Positions 1-28,766 of a stretch of DNA of 64,000 nucleotides are shown here, in pieces. The DNA is from Rhynochetos jubatus (taxonomy: Eukaryota > Chordata > Aves > Eurypygiformes > Rhynochetidae): assembly GCA_027574665.1 (NCBI GenBank), contig CM050656.1, positions 1,487,001-1,551,000 of the forward strand. Direction: 5' to 3'. Under the pieces are notes generated by a model. It was not told the origin of the DNA. It saw nothing but the letters and a program-made list of their open reading frames with translations, and ran no database searches. The position numbers and the translations under genes are program-made. The stretch's first letter is position 1, and the number at the start of each line of letters is the position of its first letter.

Positions 1-419
1 GACAGCCGGGGACATCACCTCCCGGCGAAGTTTCCTCAGCCGCTGGCTTCAGCCACGCAACCGAAAGTCTCTTTCTTGTTCTTTCTCTTCTTTTATTGTA
101 TTTCCTTCCCCAAACCTGCGGGACGCATATGGCAAAACTTGACACGGTCGGTGACAGATGCCTGTTAATGTCAGACGTGTCACCTGGGTCCCCGGGGTGT
201 GTTGAAAGTAACTAGTCACTAAGCACCGGGAAAATGCCCATCCTTACCGCCCGGAGAGTTTACCCAGAGCCCACCCCCATCCGACCCCCCCTATTATTTA
301 TTACGACTGCGGGCCCACCGCCCTCTGCGCCCGGGGAAGGTGCCGGAGAACGTGCCGATAGGCTGGGGGCAGGATCCGGCCCTGATCCGCTAAACCACCG
401 CCTTGCTTGAAAAAAAGGG

Positions 420-1650
420 CGAGCTGGGCTCGTCGGGGCCGTTTCCTCGGCTGATGCGGCTCTCCCGGGGACCCCTCGCGGTTTGGCAGCCGGCGGGGCC
501 CGGCGCTGCGCGGCCGCGGGAGTTACGCGCCCCGCCGCCTCCGCGCTGATGGCTCTCAGCGCCGCCTGTTCATGGCATAATCGATCTCTCCCCGGGCGCA
601 GAGCGGGGCTGCAAGTTCCAGGCTAATGGGCGTTGAAAGGCTGCGGCGAGCATGTGAAAAGGCAGGAAAAGCTCTTTTGCAGTTATTTAAAAATGTGTAT
701 TTATGGCGCGTGGACGTCGTTTCTCAGGAAAGCCCCAGCGTTAGGGCTACACGCCCCCCCCCCCCGGCTGGCAGCACCGGGGGCTGTGCGGTCAGCACAG
801 CCCAGACCCGAGTCAGCACCGGGGCCGGCGACCGTGTCCCGGGGTGGGGTGGGACACGAGGCGGCGTGGAGCCCCGGGGGAGCGATCGGAGACCTCTGCG
901 GGAGGGCAGAGCTGGGGCCGGGTTTGCCGGTGCCCGCCGAGGGGGCGCGGCTGGGAGCGTCCCGCGGGGCTCGGCGGAGGGGTGCCCCTTTCCCTGCCGG
1001 TCTGTCCCACGGAGGGGTGGCCGGGGGAAGCATCCACGGGAGACACCAGCATCTGGGGCACAGGCAGCGGTTGAGGGCGGCTCTCGGGTGTCTAACGGCG
1101 TCTCCCCGTTAGGTCTTACGGTGGCACCGGGGGGTTCTGCCCGGATAACTGCGCCCCAATTCGCGCGTCCCCAGCGCCGGCCGAGCCGGGCTGCCCGCGG
1201 CCGGGCTGGGGCGCAGGGAGCTCCGAGCGCTACCGCTCCGGCTCTGGGGCTGCCGCTCGCCCCGGTCCCCACCGCGCCGGGCCGGGCTCCGCGTCCTGGC
1301 CCGGAAAGAAAGGAAGGGAGATCCGGATTTCGGTTTGGGAAGCGCCGTCCTTCGCCCTTCGTGGGGCCCTCGAGGGTCTCCCACGCGGGGTAAAAAGCCA
1401 CGGAGACTTGCTTTAGGGGAGGTGTGTTTTTTTCCCCAGAGGAAACACGGCGGGTACCGCGCGGAATCACGCCGCCCATCCCCGCGGGCCCGCGGACCGG
1501 GCTGGGCTCGGGCACCGCGCTGCCGTTCAGCGCGTTCCCCCCGGGGCTGCCTTCGATACGCGCCTGCTCAAACCTCCGCGGAGCTGAAATCTCCACGGGA
1601 GACTCCGTCCGCCGCCGCGAGCATCCGTGTCATCCCCGCAGCCGCTCTGC
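420..1650. promoter_or_regulatory. CpG-rich block (CpG-island-like)
   Basis: The stretch is very GC-rich with many CpG dinucleotides, interrupted by an AT-richer segment at about 600-720. It could be an outlying part of a FOXD3-associated CpG island or the promoter of a non-coding transcript. Neither can be decided from sequence alone. No coding frame is recognised. Confidence 0.45.
541..720. promoter_or_regulatory. Candidate conserved non-coding element
   Basis: Inside the CpG-rich block sits about 180 bases of mixed composition with homeodomain-like and Cut/ONECUT-like words (ATAATCGAT near 577-585, GCTAATGG near 622-629) and an AT-rich core at about 680-705. This mosaic look is typical of developmental enhancers near FOX genes. 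That role is inference; no conservation was measured. Confidence 0.25.
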
Positions 1651-3054
1651 CGTCCCCGCAGCCTCCCTTCCCGCGATCTCACCTCTTCACCGAGCCGGGA
1701 GTACGTACCATTGGCCAAACACTCGCGATCGGGTTTTCCTGAGAGCCAACACTCCTATTCCAGGGACTTTTACTGAAGTACGGTTTACTAGCCCTAAAAC
1801 ATCAAGCGTTATGTACTTCAAAGATGCAGAGCATAGGTATTACACCCACAGAAAGTATTTTAGTCAGTGAATGTTCAATGTAGCAGGTAGAGATGAACTT
1901 AGCACGTCTTCCAGACTGAACTGGGAACAGGCTCCTCAGCCATAAAATGCACTTAACAGTCTATTTAATAGTGGCGAGGTCCTTCAAAATGCAATATCCA
2001 TGCTAATCTTGCCTTTTTCTAAATCAGAAATGAAAAATAGGTCAGTAAGGTAGAACCTTCCCCTTCCATTTAAAAGATGACATTTAATCTATTTGAATAA
2101 CTAAGTAAACTTTCTTAATAGAGGATTTGGTAAGCAAGTTGGGAAAGTAGGCACTTCGCAACTTTATTGAGGCGGCAAGTTCTCAACGGGAGCGTCCCCG
2201 AACTCCGCGTTCAATAAAATCCCTGTTTCGTAAGCTTCAGCAAGGAATAGCCAGGACAGGCGAACACGGCTCAGCCTCTCCTCTCTCTAAAGACCGAAGC
2301 ATCTTGCCCCGTTTTACGGATAGCTCGGAGCATCCCCCGGGCGCGGATCTTCCCGGCGGGGCGTCCCCGGGACGGGCAGGGGAAGCTCCGCGGTCCCCCA
2401 GCGCCCACCCCCCCGGCACCGCCGGCTCTGGGAATGGCAGGAATTCAACAAACCCAAACCTCCAGCCTTTCTAATCACTTAATGAAGTGCTAGCATTTCA
2501 GGGAGAAACCCCCACTCTCCCTGCGGGTTGTGGTTTCCAACACGTTTCCCGCTGCTCGTGGAGGGGAACGCGGATGGGAAGGACGGTGGGTACTCGCACC
2601 CCCCGCCTCTCCCAGCCCCCCGCCCGCTGAATTACGGGTGATTTTCTGCTGTCGGGAACCTGGGAAAAGGTCAGACGGTGAATCTGCCACCGAAACGGCT
2701 CCAGAGTTAGTTTCCCCACTCGCTCCTGCAACACGGTTCGGCTCACAAACGAAACCCTAGATGAGTTGGAAAGCAACTTTTGATAGCCGCGGCCCCTTCC
2801 CGGGCTCCCGCCCGCCCTGGGAACGGCTTTCTCGCTCTCCTGACCGCGTTTCGCTCGATTTATGGAGTACCCGGGAGATATCTGCCTTCCCGCCGCGGCT
2901 TTCCATCAACCCTAAGAGCCGGGGCGGAGGAGGAGAGCCGGCAGACTTGCTGAAGCCTCCCGAGAGCGCCAAGGGTTAAGAAAAGCCGTTTATCTCCTCA
3001 TTATCGGTTTCTCTTTACTAGCGAGAACCAAACCCCAGCCCCGCTCGCCTTACC

Positions 3055-3260
3055 CCGCGGTATCAATGTGTCCTTAATGCCTTTTCCAGTCATTGATCTG
3101 GTCAAAGTCACGGCAGAAACACTAGTGACAGGGACTCAATGCCAGGCGCCGTGACCAATGCAAGTATTTAGAAAGCATTCAATAAAAATGCTTTCCCCGG
3201 GAGTGAATGATTTCACCTTGCAACAAAGAGCGCGCGGCTAATTGAAATAATGCACTTGAC
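3055..3260. promoter_or_regulatory. Candidate developmental enhancer with nuclear-receptor, SOX and homeodomain words
   Basis: Visible words include TGGTCAAAGTCA (3,099-3,110; two half-sites in a DR1-like arrangement), AACAAAG (3,222-3,228; SOX type or inverse TCF/LEF type) and TAATTG (3,239-3,244; homeodomain type). A perfect 9-bp hairpin lies at 3,171-3,195. The cluster sits between the presumed FOXD3 and ALG6, a place where neural-crest enhancers of FOXD3 would be plausible. Function is inferred only from motif clustering and location. Confidence 0.3.
3171..3195. repeat. 9-bp perfect inverted repeat, 7-base loop
   Basis: GAAAGCATT at 3,171-3,179 is the exact reverse complement of AATGCTTTC at 3,187-3,195. 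The loop reads CAATAAA. It may be a composite transcription-factor site rather than a transcribed hairpin. Confidence 0.7.
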
Positions 3261-5130
3261 TGTGCAGCTCCTGCTCGCCCACACCGGCACCAAACCATCA
3301 ATAACCCGCGAGGTAAAACCGAAAAACTCTTTCATTTTTGTGGGTTTTTTTGCAGTAGGAACCCACAGGCAACGCTCGAGGCCTTGGGGACAGCTTAGCA
3401 CTGCTGCATTGTGTTCCCGGCCTCCCAGTTCGGGAGCGGGCTTTAGGGAATTCTGGGCGTGGAAAATCCTGGGGGGAAAAGCAGAAGGAAAGGAGAGAGG
3501 GGCTGGGAGAGGAGAATTTGAAACAGGGAGCTGCTGTGGGGTTCTCCCCCAGCCTTCGGCTGGGGATCCACTTGGCATTGAGCGTTTTCTGGGGTCATAC
3601 ACCATGGCAAAGCCGTGGTGGGATCAGGAGCCATAGCTCTTCCCGTCTCCAGATTTGCTTTGTAGTTGATGGATTTTTAGGATTATGCTTATTTTACACA
3701 TTTGACATCTCCAGACATCCCTTAGGATTCTGCTAATACCCTAAAATGGGAAGTGTTTTACACATCAGCCATATGAGTGAGTGTAACAGATTTTGGTAAA
3801 ATGTGTAAAATTTGACGATTGTAATCCATCATTTTTGATGGGAATCACGGCTCCCAACACCTCACCAGGCCAGCGGGCTATTGTGATTTTTACATTTACC
3901 TGTGTACGACCACAAACTCCCCGTCTCTTCAGGCCGTCCTGCCTGAGGTAAGACTCACAGGTGACAGCTGTGGCAATGCTGACGTCAGGCGTGAGTGGGA
4001 CCGGGGCGTCCAAGTAATTGGCACTCAACCAACAAAACGGTGGGGATAGCGGAAGTTAGTATTCCCTGCGATATTGCACTGGAAGAACTTGAGGGAAGAA
4101 AGGCCATCTCTGGGGGTGTGCAATACTGTATGTTGCCTCATGTTCATGTGTTTGGGAAAGAACATGCACACATGAAAAAAGAATCTACAACGAATGTTTT
4201 CCTATTGTCTCTGGTGACTTTTTCTGTTGTGATATGTCTTGAGAATACTTCCTTCTTTCAGGAGTTGGGTTTAAACCCTTTACAGCTTTCAGTCCTGGGA
4301 TTTCAGTCCATTGAGAGCACTGCTGGCAGTTCATCGGGCAGGTGTGGCCACGAAAACCTCAGTATTTGGTGGTAGTTTTAACAATAACGTCTTCTACTCA
4401 GTTTCATACTCCAAGCTCAGTGGGACACAACCAGGAAAACACGCAGCAATCTAAAGAAAAGCAGAGGCTGTGCTTTTAACTGTCAGTAGGGGTTGTATAA
4501 AGCTGTTCTAGGATCATTTATGTCTTGCTATGTACTTTTGTCAACACCCTGAGAGAGAATTACAGGGGGTACGACTGAAAGGCTGCCAGAGGCCTACGGT
4601 ATCCAAGATCTTTCTTCTTCACGTCGGTTCCTAAATATCGTCTCCCAGAGAGAAAGGCTGAGGAGATGCTTCCCAGCTCTCTGGTGTGGCTGAAGAACAC
4701 ATCTTCCAGCTGCTCCCTTCCTTCTGCAAAAACAAACAGACAACCACACCCTTAGACTCCGTGCAGCAGCCCTCCTGTGTCAAGGCTATGCTTTTCGCCA
4801 GCGACACCCACTACCGCACGTGCCCACTTCCCCTAACTGCCACAAGGGACCTGAGCACTACCAGTGCCATGTCAGCAGGGTGAAAACAAACGAACGAGCG
4901 TCCACTTTTGGCAGCAGCAGCCGGGGGAAACGGCGTCCCCCGCTCAGCCCCCTCAGCGCCGGCTAGGCCCGCGCGCGGGGTACGCTCAGGCTCCACAGCG
5001 GCCCAGCACCAAGCTGCGCCGCCGCCTCTCCTGAGGTAAATCTGCTGGTCGAGCCGTCGTTCCCACATTCCCCGACAGCCCCGAGGTGGACCGGGGGCCC
5101 TCTCTTACCCCCACCCCCGGCGGGGCCGAT

Positions 5131-5166
5131 CCGCGGGCGGGACAGCCACCGCGGGCGGGACAGCCG
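5131..5166. repeat. Tandem duplication of an 18-bp GC-box unit
   Basis: Two head-to-tail copies of CCGCGGGCGGGACAGCCA (5,131-5,148 and 5,149-5,166) differ only in the last base. Each carries a GGGCGG Sp1-type box, so the duplication doubles this site in the ALG6 promoter. Confidence 0.85.
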
Positions 5167-5197
5167 CCACAGCCCGCCGCCGCGCCGCGGGCGGAGC

Positions 5198-5209
5198 TGC
5201 GCAGGCGCA
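5198..5209. promoter_or_regulatory. NRF1-type site
   Basis: TGCGCAGGCGCA matches the palindromic NRF1 consensus (YGCGCAYGCGCR) except at one tolerated centre base. A second partial copy (CATGCGCGCTGCG) starts near 5,223. NRF1 sites usually sit close to start sites of CpG-island housekeeping genes. Confidence 0.6.
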
Positions 5210-5249
5210 CACCTCCCCGCTCATGCGCGCTGCGGCGCCTTACGGGCGC

Positions 5250-5500
5250 GCGGGCCAGGCGGCGGCGGCCGGAAGCTGCTTCGGCCGCGGAAGCGCGTGC
5301 CCGCCGGTTGCCGCGCCGGGAAGAGCCGCGCGCTCGCGGCCGGACGGGCCGTGCTGCCGGCGCTGCCCGCTCCCTCAGCGCTCAGCGGGCCGCCTCGCTC
5401 CTGCTGCCGTGACCCGGGGGGCTCGGCCCGGCCGGGGAGCCTCGCCGGTGTCAGTGCGCGGGGCGGCCGTTCCGCTCCGCCCCTCCGTCGCGTCCCTGAG
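5250..5500 (+). other. ALG6: ALG6 exon 1, non-coding (approximate)
   Basis: ALG6 coding starts in an exon with its own 3' splice site at 7,793, so an upstream non-coding exon must exist. The best donor in the CpG island is CCCTGAG|GTGCGG at 5,500/5,501. The 5' end is a guess. Other weaker donors (for example CCG|GTAGCA near 5,687) could be used. Confidence 0.35.
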
Positions 5501-7823
5501 GTGCGGGCGGCGGCTGGGGGCTGAGGGGCCGGGGCCGCCCGCGGCGGGGCGGGAGCGGGCCGAGGGAGGGGGGCCGCGGCGCGGCGGGGAGGCCCGGCCG
5601 CAGGGCAGCAGCTCACCCTCGTGTTTCGGAGGAGGGACCTGGGGTGGCGGGTGCGCGTGCTGAGGCGCAGCGGGGGAGCAGTGGGCCGGTAGCACGGGTG
5701 TTGCCGCACCAGAAGGGATGCCTGGCGTGGCGCCTGCGAGGCGGGGAAGGGAGCTGCAGGGCTGGTGCTGGCAGCGCTTCCGGCAGCGGGCCGCCTCAGG
5801 GCCGCGCAGGGGCGAGCGGGCGGTGCAGTCCCTTGGGCACGGAGCGGGTGGTTTTCTCGGTGCTCCTTAGCCCGGTCTCCGCAGCAGCCAGCCTGGAAGG
5901 ATGGCGGCTCTTTGGAGCTGTCATTTTCACCGTGCGCTTACGGGGGGGATCTCGCTTGAGAGACAGCCTAGCGATGCTCATCCAGAGGCAGAAGGTAAAA
6001 AGTTTGAGCCTGACCAAACCAGCTTTATCATCTCCTGCAAAGTCTTGTGTAACATTGTTAGCCATGTAAAAATTAGGGATCTGTGCTTTGCAATCCGATA
6101 AAAGCATGGCTTGTGTTTCAGGAGGTATGGAATAGTTATTAAAGGTGAAGCAGTAGGAAAGAGTATCTTAAGAACCACTTTGGAGAGGAGAGAAAGAAGA
6201 AACTGTGCCCCAGAAAATGACAGTTGCCGCAAATGTAGGGAAATGGCAGAAGCAAATAAGAGGAACAGATGAGGGAGTATGTCAGCAGGTGAGACTGGCA
6301 TTATGTATCAGCACCGCCGCTCTGTGGGATTTTTGGTTTTGCTTTCCTTTCTATTTTTGTGGCAGTGGCAAGTATACTAACCTCACTTTAATGTGAGTGG
6401 TTGGTGGTTGTACCCAGGCTCATCCACGTTTCTGCAATCCATCTGTTGCTGACTGGAGGGCACGGTGCTGCTGCTCTGGTTTGGCAGAAGCACAGCCGTT
6501 GGATTTACTGCTGTCTCGCACTGTCAGGGCTGGAGTAGTTTCTTCAAGTTTTGTCTAACTCAGACTGAAATATTTTTGATTCTCTGGGTCAGAGTTGGTA
6601 TGTTTTGCATAGGGCAGCAGCGTCGCTTTCCTGTTTCTTGAATGCTGAGTTTGATGAATGCGGCTCTAAGTTGCCAGATCAAGCACGGCTTGTTACTGTT
6701 ACCGGATCCTTAGCATGGCCAAGCGAGCTTGGCGGGGGAGCAGTCCTCCTGCCTTTTTGGGTAGAAGAATGGAGAAGCTCTCTTGAGCCCCTAGGGAGAG
6801 GTTGCTGATGGACAGTGGGAGAGGTGGAATTTCAAGCCCCTTTTTGAATATCGAGACTGAAGCAAGATTCAGATCAGGGGTTTTTCATCATTAATGCCAG
6901 AGGTTTGCAGGCCGAGGTCGGCAGTACATGTTTGACTTTTGATTATGTGCTGGCTCGTGACTGTTCCTGTGGAATTACTTGGGACACATGATAGAGGGGT
7001 TGATGGGCTCTCTGCTTGTATAAAGGCTGCGGGAGAACAGGCAGTGCCTGGGCAGCGTGAGACCTGCCAGCATGTGGTTCACATTTAAATCAGTTTTGAA
7101 TGTGCTGAAACCAACAGAGAAGCCTGTGCCAGATCTGCATTTTGCATCATTTGGCTGTGGCGTTCTTCATTGAGAAAATAAGTGGTATTAACACTACTGG
7201 AACTTTTAGTCACATTTTAAAACTGTATGCTTGTTAGCGGGCTTTTTTAACTAGCGAGTTATTAATCTAGGGATTTTTATAGAGTCTTTGAAGAGTTCTG
7301 TTCAGTGGCAAATACTAGTTTGTGAGGTACTTAACATACGTGAGTATTTTGACTACCACTACGATCTTTTTTACTGGTCTCCTGTAGAATCTTCTCTTGT
7401 GGCTTACAGGTAAAACACAACCTGTTTGCAAAGCAAATCCTGTGGAGCTCAAGGTGGTTCTTAAGTAGGTACGTGTATGTCCAGCGTAGCGTGATCTGCT
7501 TTCTGAATTCTCTTGAGCGGTTTGAAGTCTTTTACCCTTCGTGCTGTTGCTTTTATGCGTTTTGCCAGGTGCCTTTTCAGCTTCTGGCTCAGAAATGGGA
7601 GAAACCTGTGGGCAGCGCTTGGCTTCGTGGTTAGCAATTCTCCAGCACTGAAACGCCAACCCGATTGCTCCCAGACAGTAACAGAATGCTGCTGGGCGGG
7701 AGAAAACCGGGAATGTCGGTAGTGCCGTTAGATGCCTAAGGAACAAAACCATGGGCAGTATTGTAGCAATGTTTATGGTGGGTTTTTTTCCAGGTTCCCT
7801 TTGGCTTGTTACGAAGAGCAGCT

Positions 7824-25734
<17,911 letters not shown>

Positions 25735-25992
25735 TCGAGGGCTGAAGTGTGGAAGGACGGCGTGTTCTCCGTGAGTGGTGCCTGGCGCTGCAGGTAGAGC
25801 TGTTGGTGATGTAATACAGTTCCTGTGACCTAATGAAAATCAGGACATACATTACACGTCCATAAACACAAAATAATCAGAGTGTTTTAAAGAGGGAGAA
25901 TTTGGAAGAACGCTTGGAAATGGGATTTGGGGTGTTTTCTTTAGAAGCGTTACGCTTTTGTTACCATTTGTGAACTTAAAATACCCAATAAA
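25735..25992 (+). other. ALG6: ALG6 3' untranslated region (minimal)
   Basis: The region from the stop codon to the first canonical poly(A) signal is about 260 bases. It contains no recognised element. Confidence 0.55.
25987..25992 (+). terminator. ALG6: ALG6 poly(A) signal AATAAA
   Basis: This is the first canonical AATAAA after the ALG6 stop codon. It is followed within about 35 bases by the GU-rich run TCTGGTTGCGTG. Use of later sites is possible. Confidence 0.6.
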
Positions 25993-28760
25993 GGACCAAA
26001 TTTGGAATTAATGCTGAAACAGTCTGGTTGCGTGAGCAGAAGGGCAAACGCTTTGTGAGCGTCAAGTTTACACGTTTCCTGGCACAGAAAGCAAGCGCCG
26101 TAGCGCAGGTGAAGCAGAAACTCTTGACTGGCCGCTCTTCCGCTGACTTGCCGAGTTGTTTTAGGACGAGCTGTCTGGTGTTCGGTCACTGTGCTCCGTC
26201 CTTGGAGAGCACGCTGCGGTTCAGCCAGGCTGCTGCACGCGGCAGGGGGAGGAGCTCCCAGCTCTGCCGAGCGCTTGGTCCTTCAGCTAAAACCGTAGGG
26301 AACTCAACGGTTTGTAACAGCAATGAAAGGCCAGAAAAAACTTTAAAAAACCTTAAAACAAGAAAAACCCCCACAATAACCCCCCCTCTTAGTGCATGGT
26401 GATTTGTGGATGTAAACTGAGCTAAACTCCCTCGGCAAAGCACGGCCCCCAGTGCCAATAGTTCAGAGAATACACATTGATTGAATAATTACGTACGTAA
26501 CAAAGCATGCAGCAGGAAAATAAATCATAAAGCAAGTCATGGCAGGAGAGTTTAATTAGGAGCCGCTCTCTGCTTTCCCTTCCTGCTGCTCTGCCACTAT
26601 CGAGCTGTTAAAAAGAAGCAAACCCCTCCTCGTCGAAGGGCGTCTCCCCTGCCCGCACAGCGCTGTCACATGCTGCTGTGGCTGACATGAGCACGTCCCG
26701 GGGCAGCGCTGAGTGTGTGAATCAGCTGTTGCGTGAACTTCCAACTGTGTGAGTTATGAATGCTGCAGGGGCAGCCTCCGCAGGCTGGCCGGATTTATTC
26801 CGTTTTCCCAGCTTTATCTGTTGTGGAAAAAGTAACCAGGGCCAACGCTGCGCCCGTGGCGGCTCAGACCCGATCAAAGAGGTGCGCTGGGGTAGCAGCG
26901 GGAACGTTCTGGGGGCGAGTGCTGTCTGGCCGCTGACCTGCGCTGTAACGGTTCGCTGCGAAGCAGCAAAATGAAAGATTTTCAGGAGTATTTACTTTTT
27001 TGGAGGGTGTGACTGCCTACAGCACGGCCTTTCCTTCTCGGAGCGTAGGCCGAGCGGCGGCAATGTGGATCAGGACTCATTAAATAGGAATCCTTGTGTA
27101 CGGAGGCTGTGGAAGCTGAAAACCATGGCGTTCCCTCGGAGCAGGGCTGGGTGAGAGCCTGCCAAACCTTCCTGCAGCTCGAAGAATGTCTCCTTCAGTG
27201 AAACAGGGTGTGAAATGGGACATGGGGGTGGAAGGAAGCAGAAGGACTTTGGGTTCTAATTGGCCTGGTCTCGTGTTCACCCGAGCCCAGGGGGCAAGCC
27301 TTCCCCCCGTACAAAAACATTAGTTTGGAGCGTATCTCTTTTCTTTGTCCTTGAGACGCCTCTGGGGTGATAAAGTGCGAGCCATACGATCCACTCGTGT
27401 GGCACCGGGAAGGGGCGCTCAGCCCCAGCTGCTTCTGAGGCAAAACCCAGAATGGCGAGGGGACAAAGACTGTCACGGCTTCAGTAGCTGAGGCGTGTAT
27501 GCGCGGTATTTGCAGCAGAATCATGATGTAGAACTTTGTATTTCCCTAAAAAATTATTAAATACCAGCTTTCGTGGTATTTAATAGCTGTCGCGGTGTGA
27601 GTTATCACTGCAATTCACTGTCCATCATCACCTTTACTGTTACTTTCACTACAAGTTTTATTTCGTTCTTCGAAGACGAGGCTGGACAGCTTGACCCGGA
27701 CGGGCAGACGGCTCAGGTACAGGCTCTGCTCAGAGCAATCCTTCTTTACTTCCCACCTACAGCCGGGGTGCTGGTTCGTTGCCGCGCGAAGCAATCGGCT
27801 GGTGAACCTGGTACACGCGACAAAAGGCCAAGAGCACAGAGAGGTGTGGAAGGTGAACTGCGTATGTGGCACCATTCCCATCCATCAATCGCCAGCGTTC
27901 CTTTCCAGTCGGACTGCACAGGTGTGAGGGCAAACCCCATTTTTATTAACGAAAAACACACATGTTCAACCACAAACTGCGACGCCTTTATCCTGTCGCT
28001 TCTCAGAATTCTAGCTGTAAAAGTCGGTTTGTCTCAGCGCCAGAACTGGGCTGCAGTAGGAAGGACGCTCAGGCGCGCGCGTTGCTGTCGAACTTTCTGG
28101 AATAAACCATTCCGCTGCACTCGCAACCGGAGCGAGGCCGCACCTCACTCGCGTTTGAGAGGCGGGATGGTCGCTCGGTTGGAGAGGCGGGGCGAGGGTA
28201 ACGACAGAGCGTTGCGTAACAACTCTCCCCATATATCAGTAAATCCCTGAACTAAAGCCTTGACCTAAAAGGCGAATTAGATGTTAGAGCCACGGCTTTT
28301 AATGCTGTGGCTGGAAGCCGACACCTTCATGTAGGGTGTCTTGGGCCGACTTGAGAGGAAGCATCTTCAGAGGTGACAGAGGTCCCTCACGGCAGCAGCC
28401 AGAGGCAGGGAAAGCAGTTCCTAAACACATTCAGCACTCGGAATAGTTCCTTGCACAATGGTGCCCAATCAGCAACAGAAAAAGTCATATAGTTTTAGGT
28501 AGGCTGTCGCAAAAGTAGATGGATTCAGTTTAATGCTGTTTCGCTAGCTTTTGGGGGTGCCGAGCTGATTAAATGAGCATGTGTGCACACCCCCAGGAAG
28601 CAAGCGCTCCCCACTGAGGCCTGATACCAAAGTTCATCCTTGAACATAGTTTCTTCTCACCCAGTTCTTGGAGAGAGGGTTATATGGCCTTTTTAAAACA
28701 ACCCACCCCAACAAGGCAGCACAATTCTGTGCTTGCAGCAAGAACATAGAGCCAACGCAG
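25993..28760. other. Intergenic region between convergent ALG6 and ITGB3BP
   Basis: The region separates two genes lying tail-to-tail. It contains no recognised exon. The only structure I noted is a perfect 12-bp hairpin at 27,555-27,585. An open frame of 225 codons at 27,573-28,250 has no recognisable content and no splice or conservation support. Confidence 0.55.
27555..27585. repeat. Perfect 12-bp inverted repeat with 7-base loop
   Basis: TATTAAATACCA (27,555-27,566) pairs exactly with TGGTATTTAATA (27,574-27,585) around the loop GCTTTCG. It lies between the 3' ends of two convergent genes. It could be a DNA palindrome relic, a small RNA hairpin or chance. Confidence 0.8.
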
Positions 28761-28766
28761 TTTATT
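28761..28766 (-). terminator. ITGB3BP: Candidate ITGB3BP poly(A) signal AATAAA
   Basis: On the minus strand this is AATAAA, about 1.4 kb past the ITGB3BP stop codon. A GU-rich run (TTGTTGGGGTGGG) follows about 50 bases downstream. Another AATAAA on this strand lies at 27,942-27,947. The true end needs transcript data. Confidence 0.4.

Larger units (their letters stand above)
1..4890. other. Non-coding region upstream of ALG6 (probable FOXD3-ALG6 intergenic space)
   Basis: No exon with a plausible splice frame or recognised protein was found. The block alternates CpG-rich stretches (about 420-1,650 and 2,270-3,060) with ordinary sequence; 3,261-4,890 shows nothing further that I recognise. 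In human and other vertebrates the gene on this side of ALG6 is FOXD3, so this is inferred to be its downstream flank. No forkhead-domain coding sequence is visible. Long open frames here run on both strands through the same GC-rich DNA and look like compositional artefacts. Confidence 0.6.
4890..5650 (+). promoter_or_regulatory. ALG6: CpG-island promoter of ALG6
   Basis: The region is strongly GC- and CpG-rich and has no TATA box. It holds several GGGCGG Sp1-type boxes, a doubled 18-bp GC-box unit and a perfect NRF1-type palindrome. Its position 2-3 kb upstream of the first coding exon fits a housekeeping promoter with a non-coding first exon. The exact start site cannot be read from sequence; I infer it lies downstream of the NRF1 site, at about 5.22-5.4 kb. 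Confidence 0.75.

Noticed and set aside
626..1742. Long open frames (up to 290 codons) on both strands in the CpG-rich left block
   Set aside because: They overlap on opposite strands, are rich in Pro/Arg/Gly/Ala as expected of GC-rich non-coding DNA, and show no recognisable domain or splice structure.
5086..5709. Several 75-162 codon frames in the ALG6 CpG island
   Set aside because: Compositional artefacts of a CpG island; both strands are open and the translation is low-complexity Ala/Arg/Pro.
27573..28250. 225-codon plus-strand frame downstream of ALG6
   Set aside because: No domain, no similarity I recognise, no splice continuity. It could be a non-coding transcript at most.
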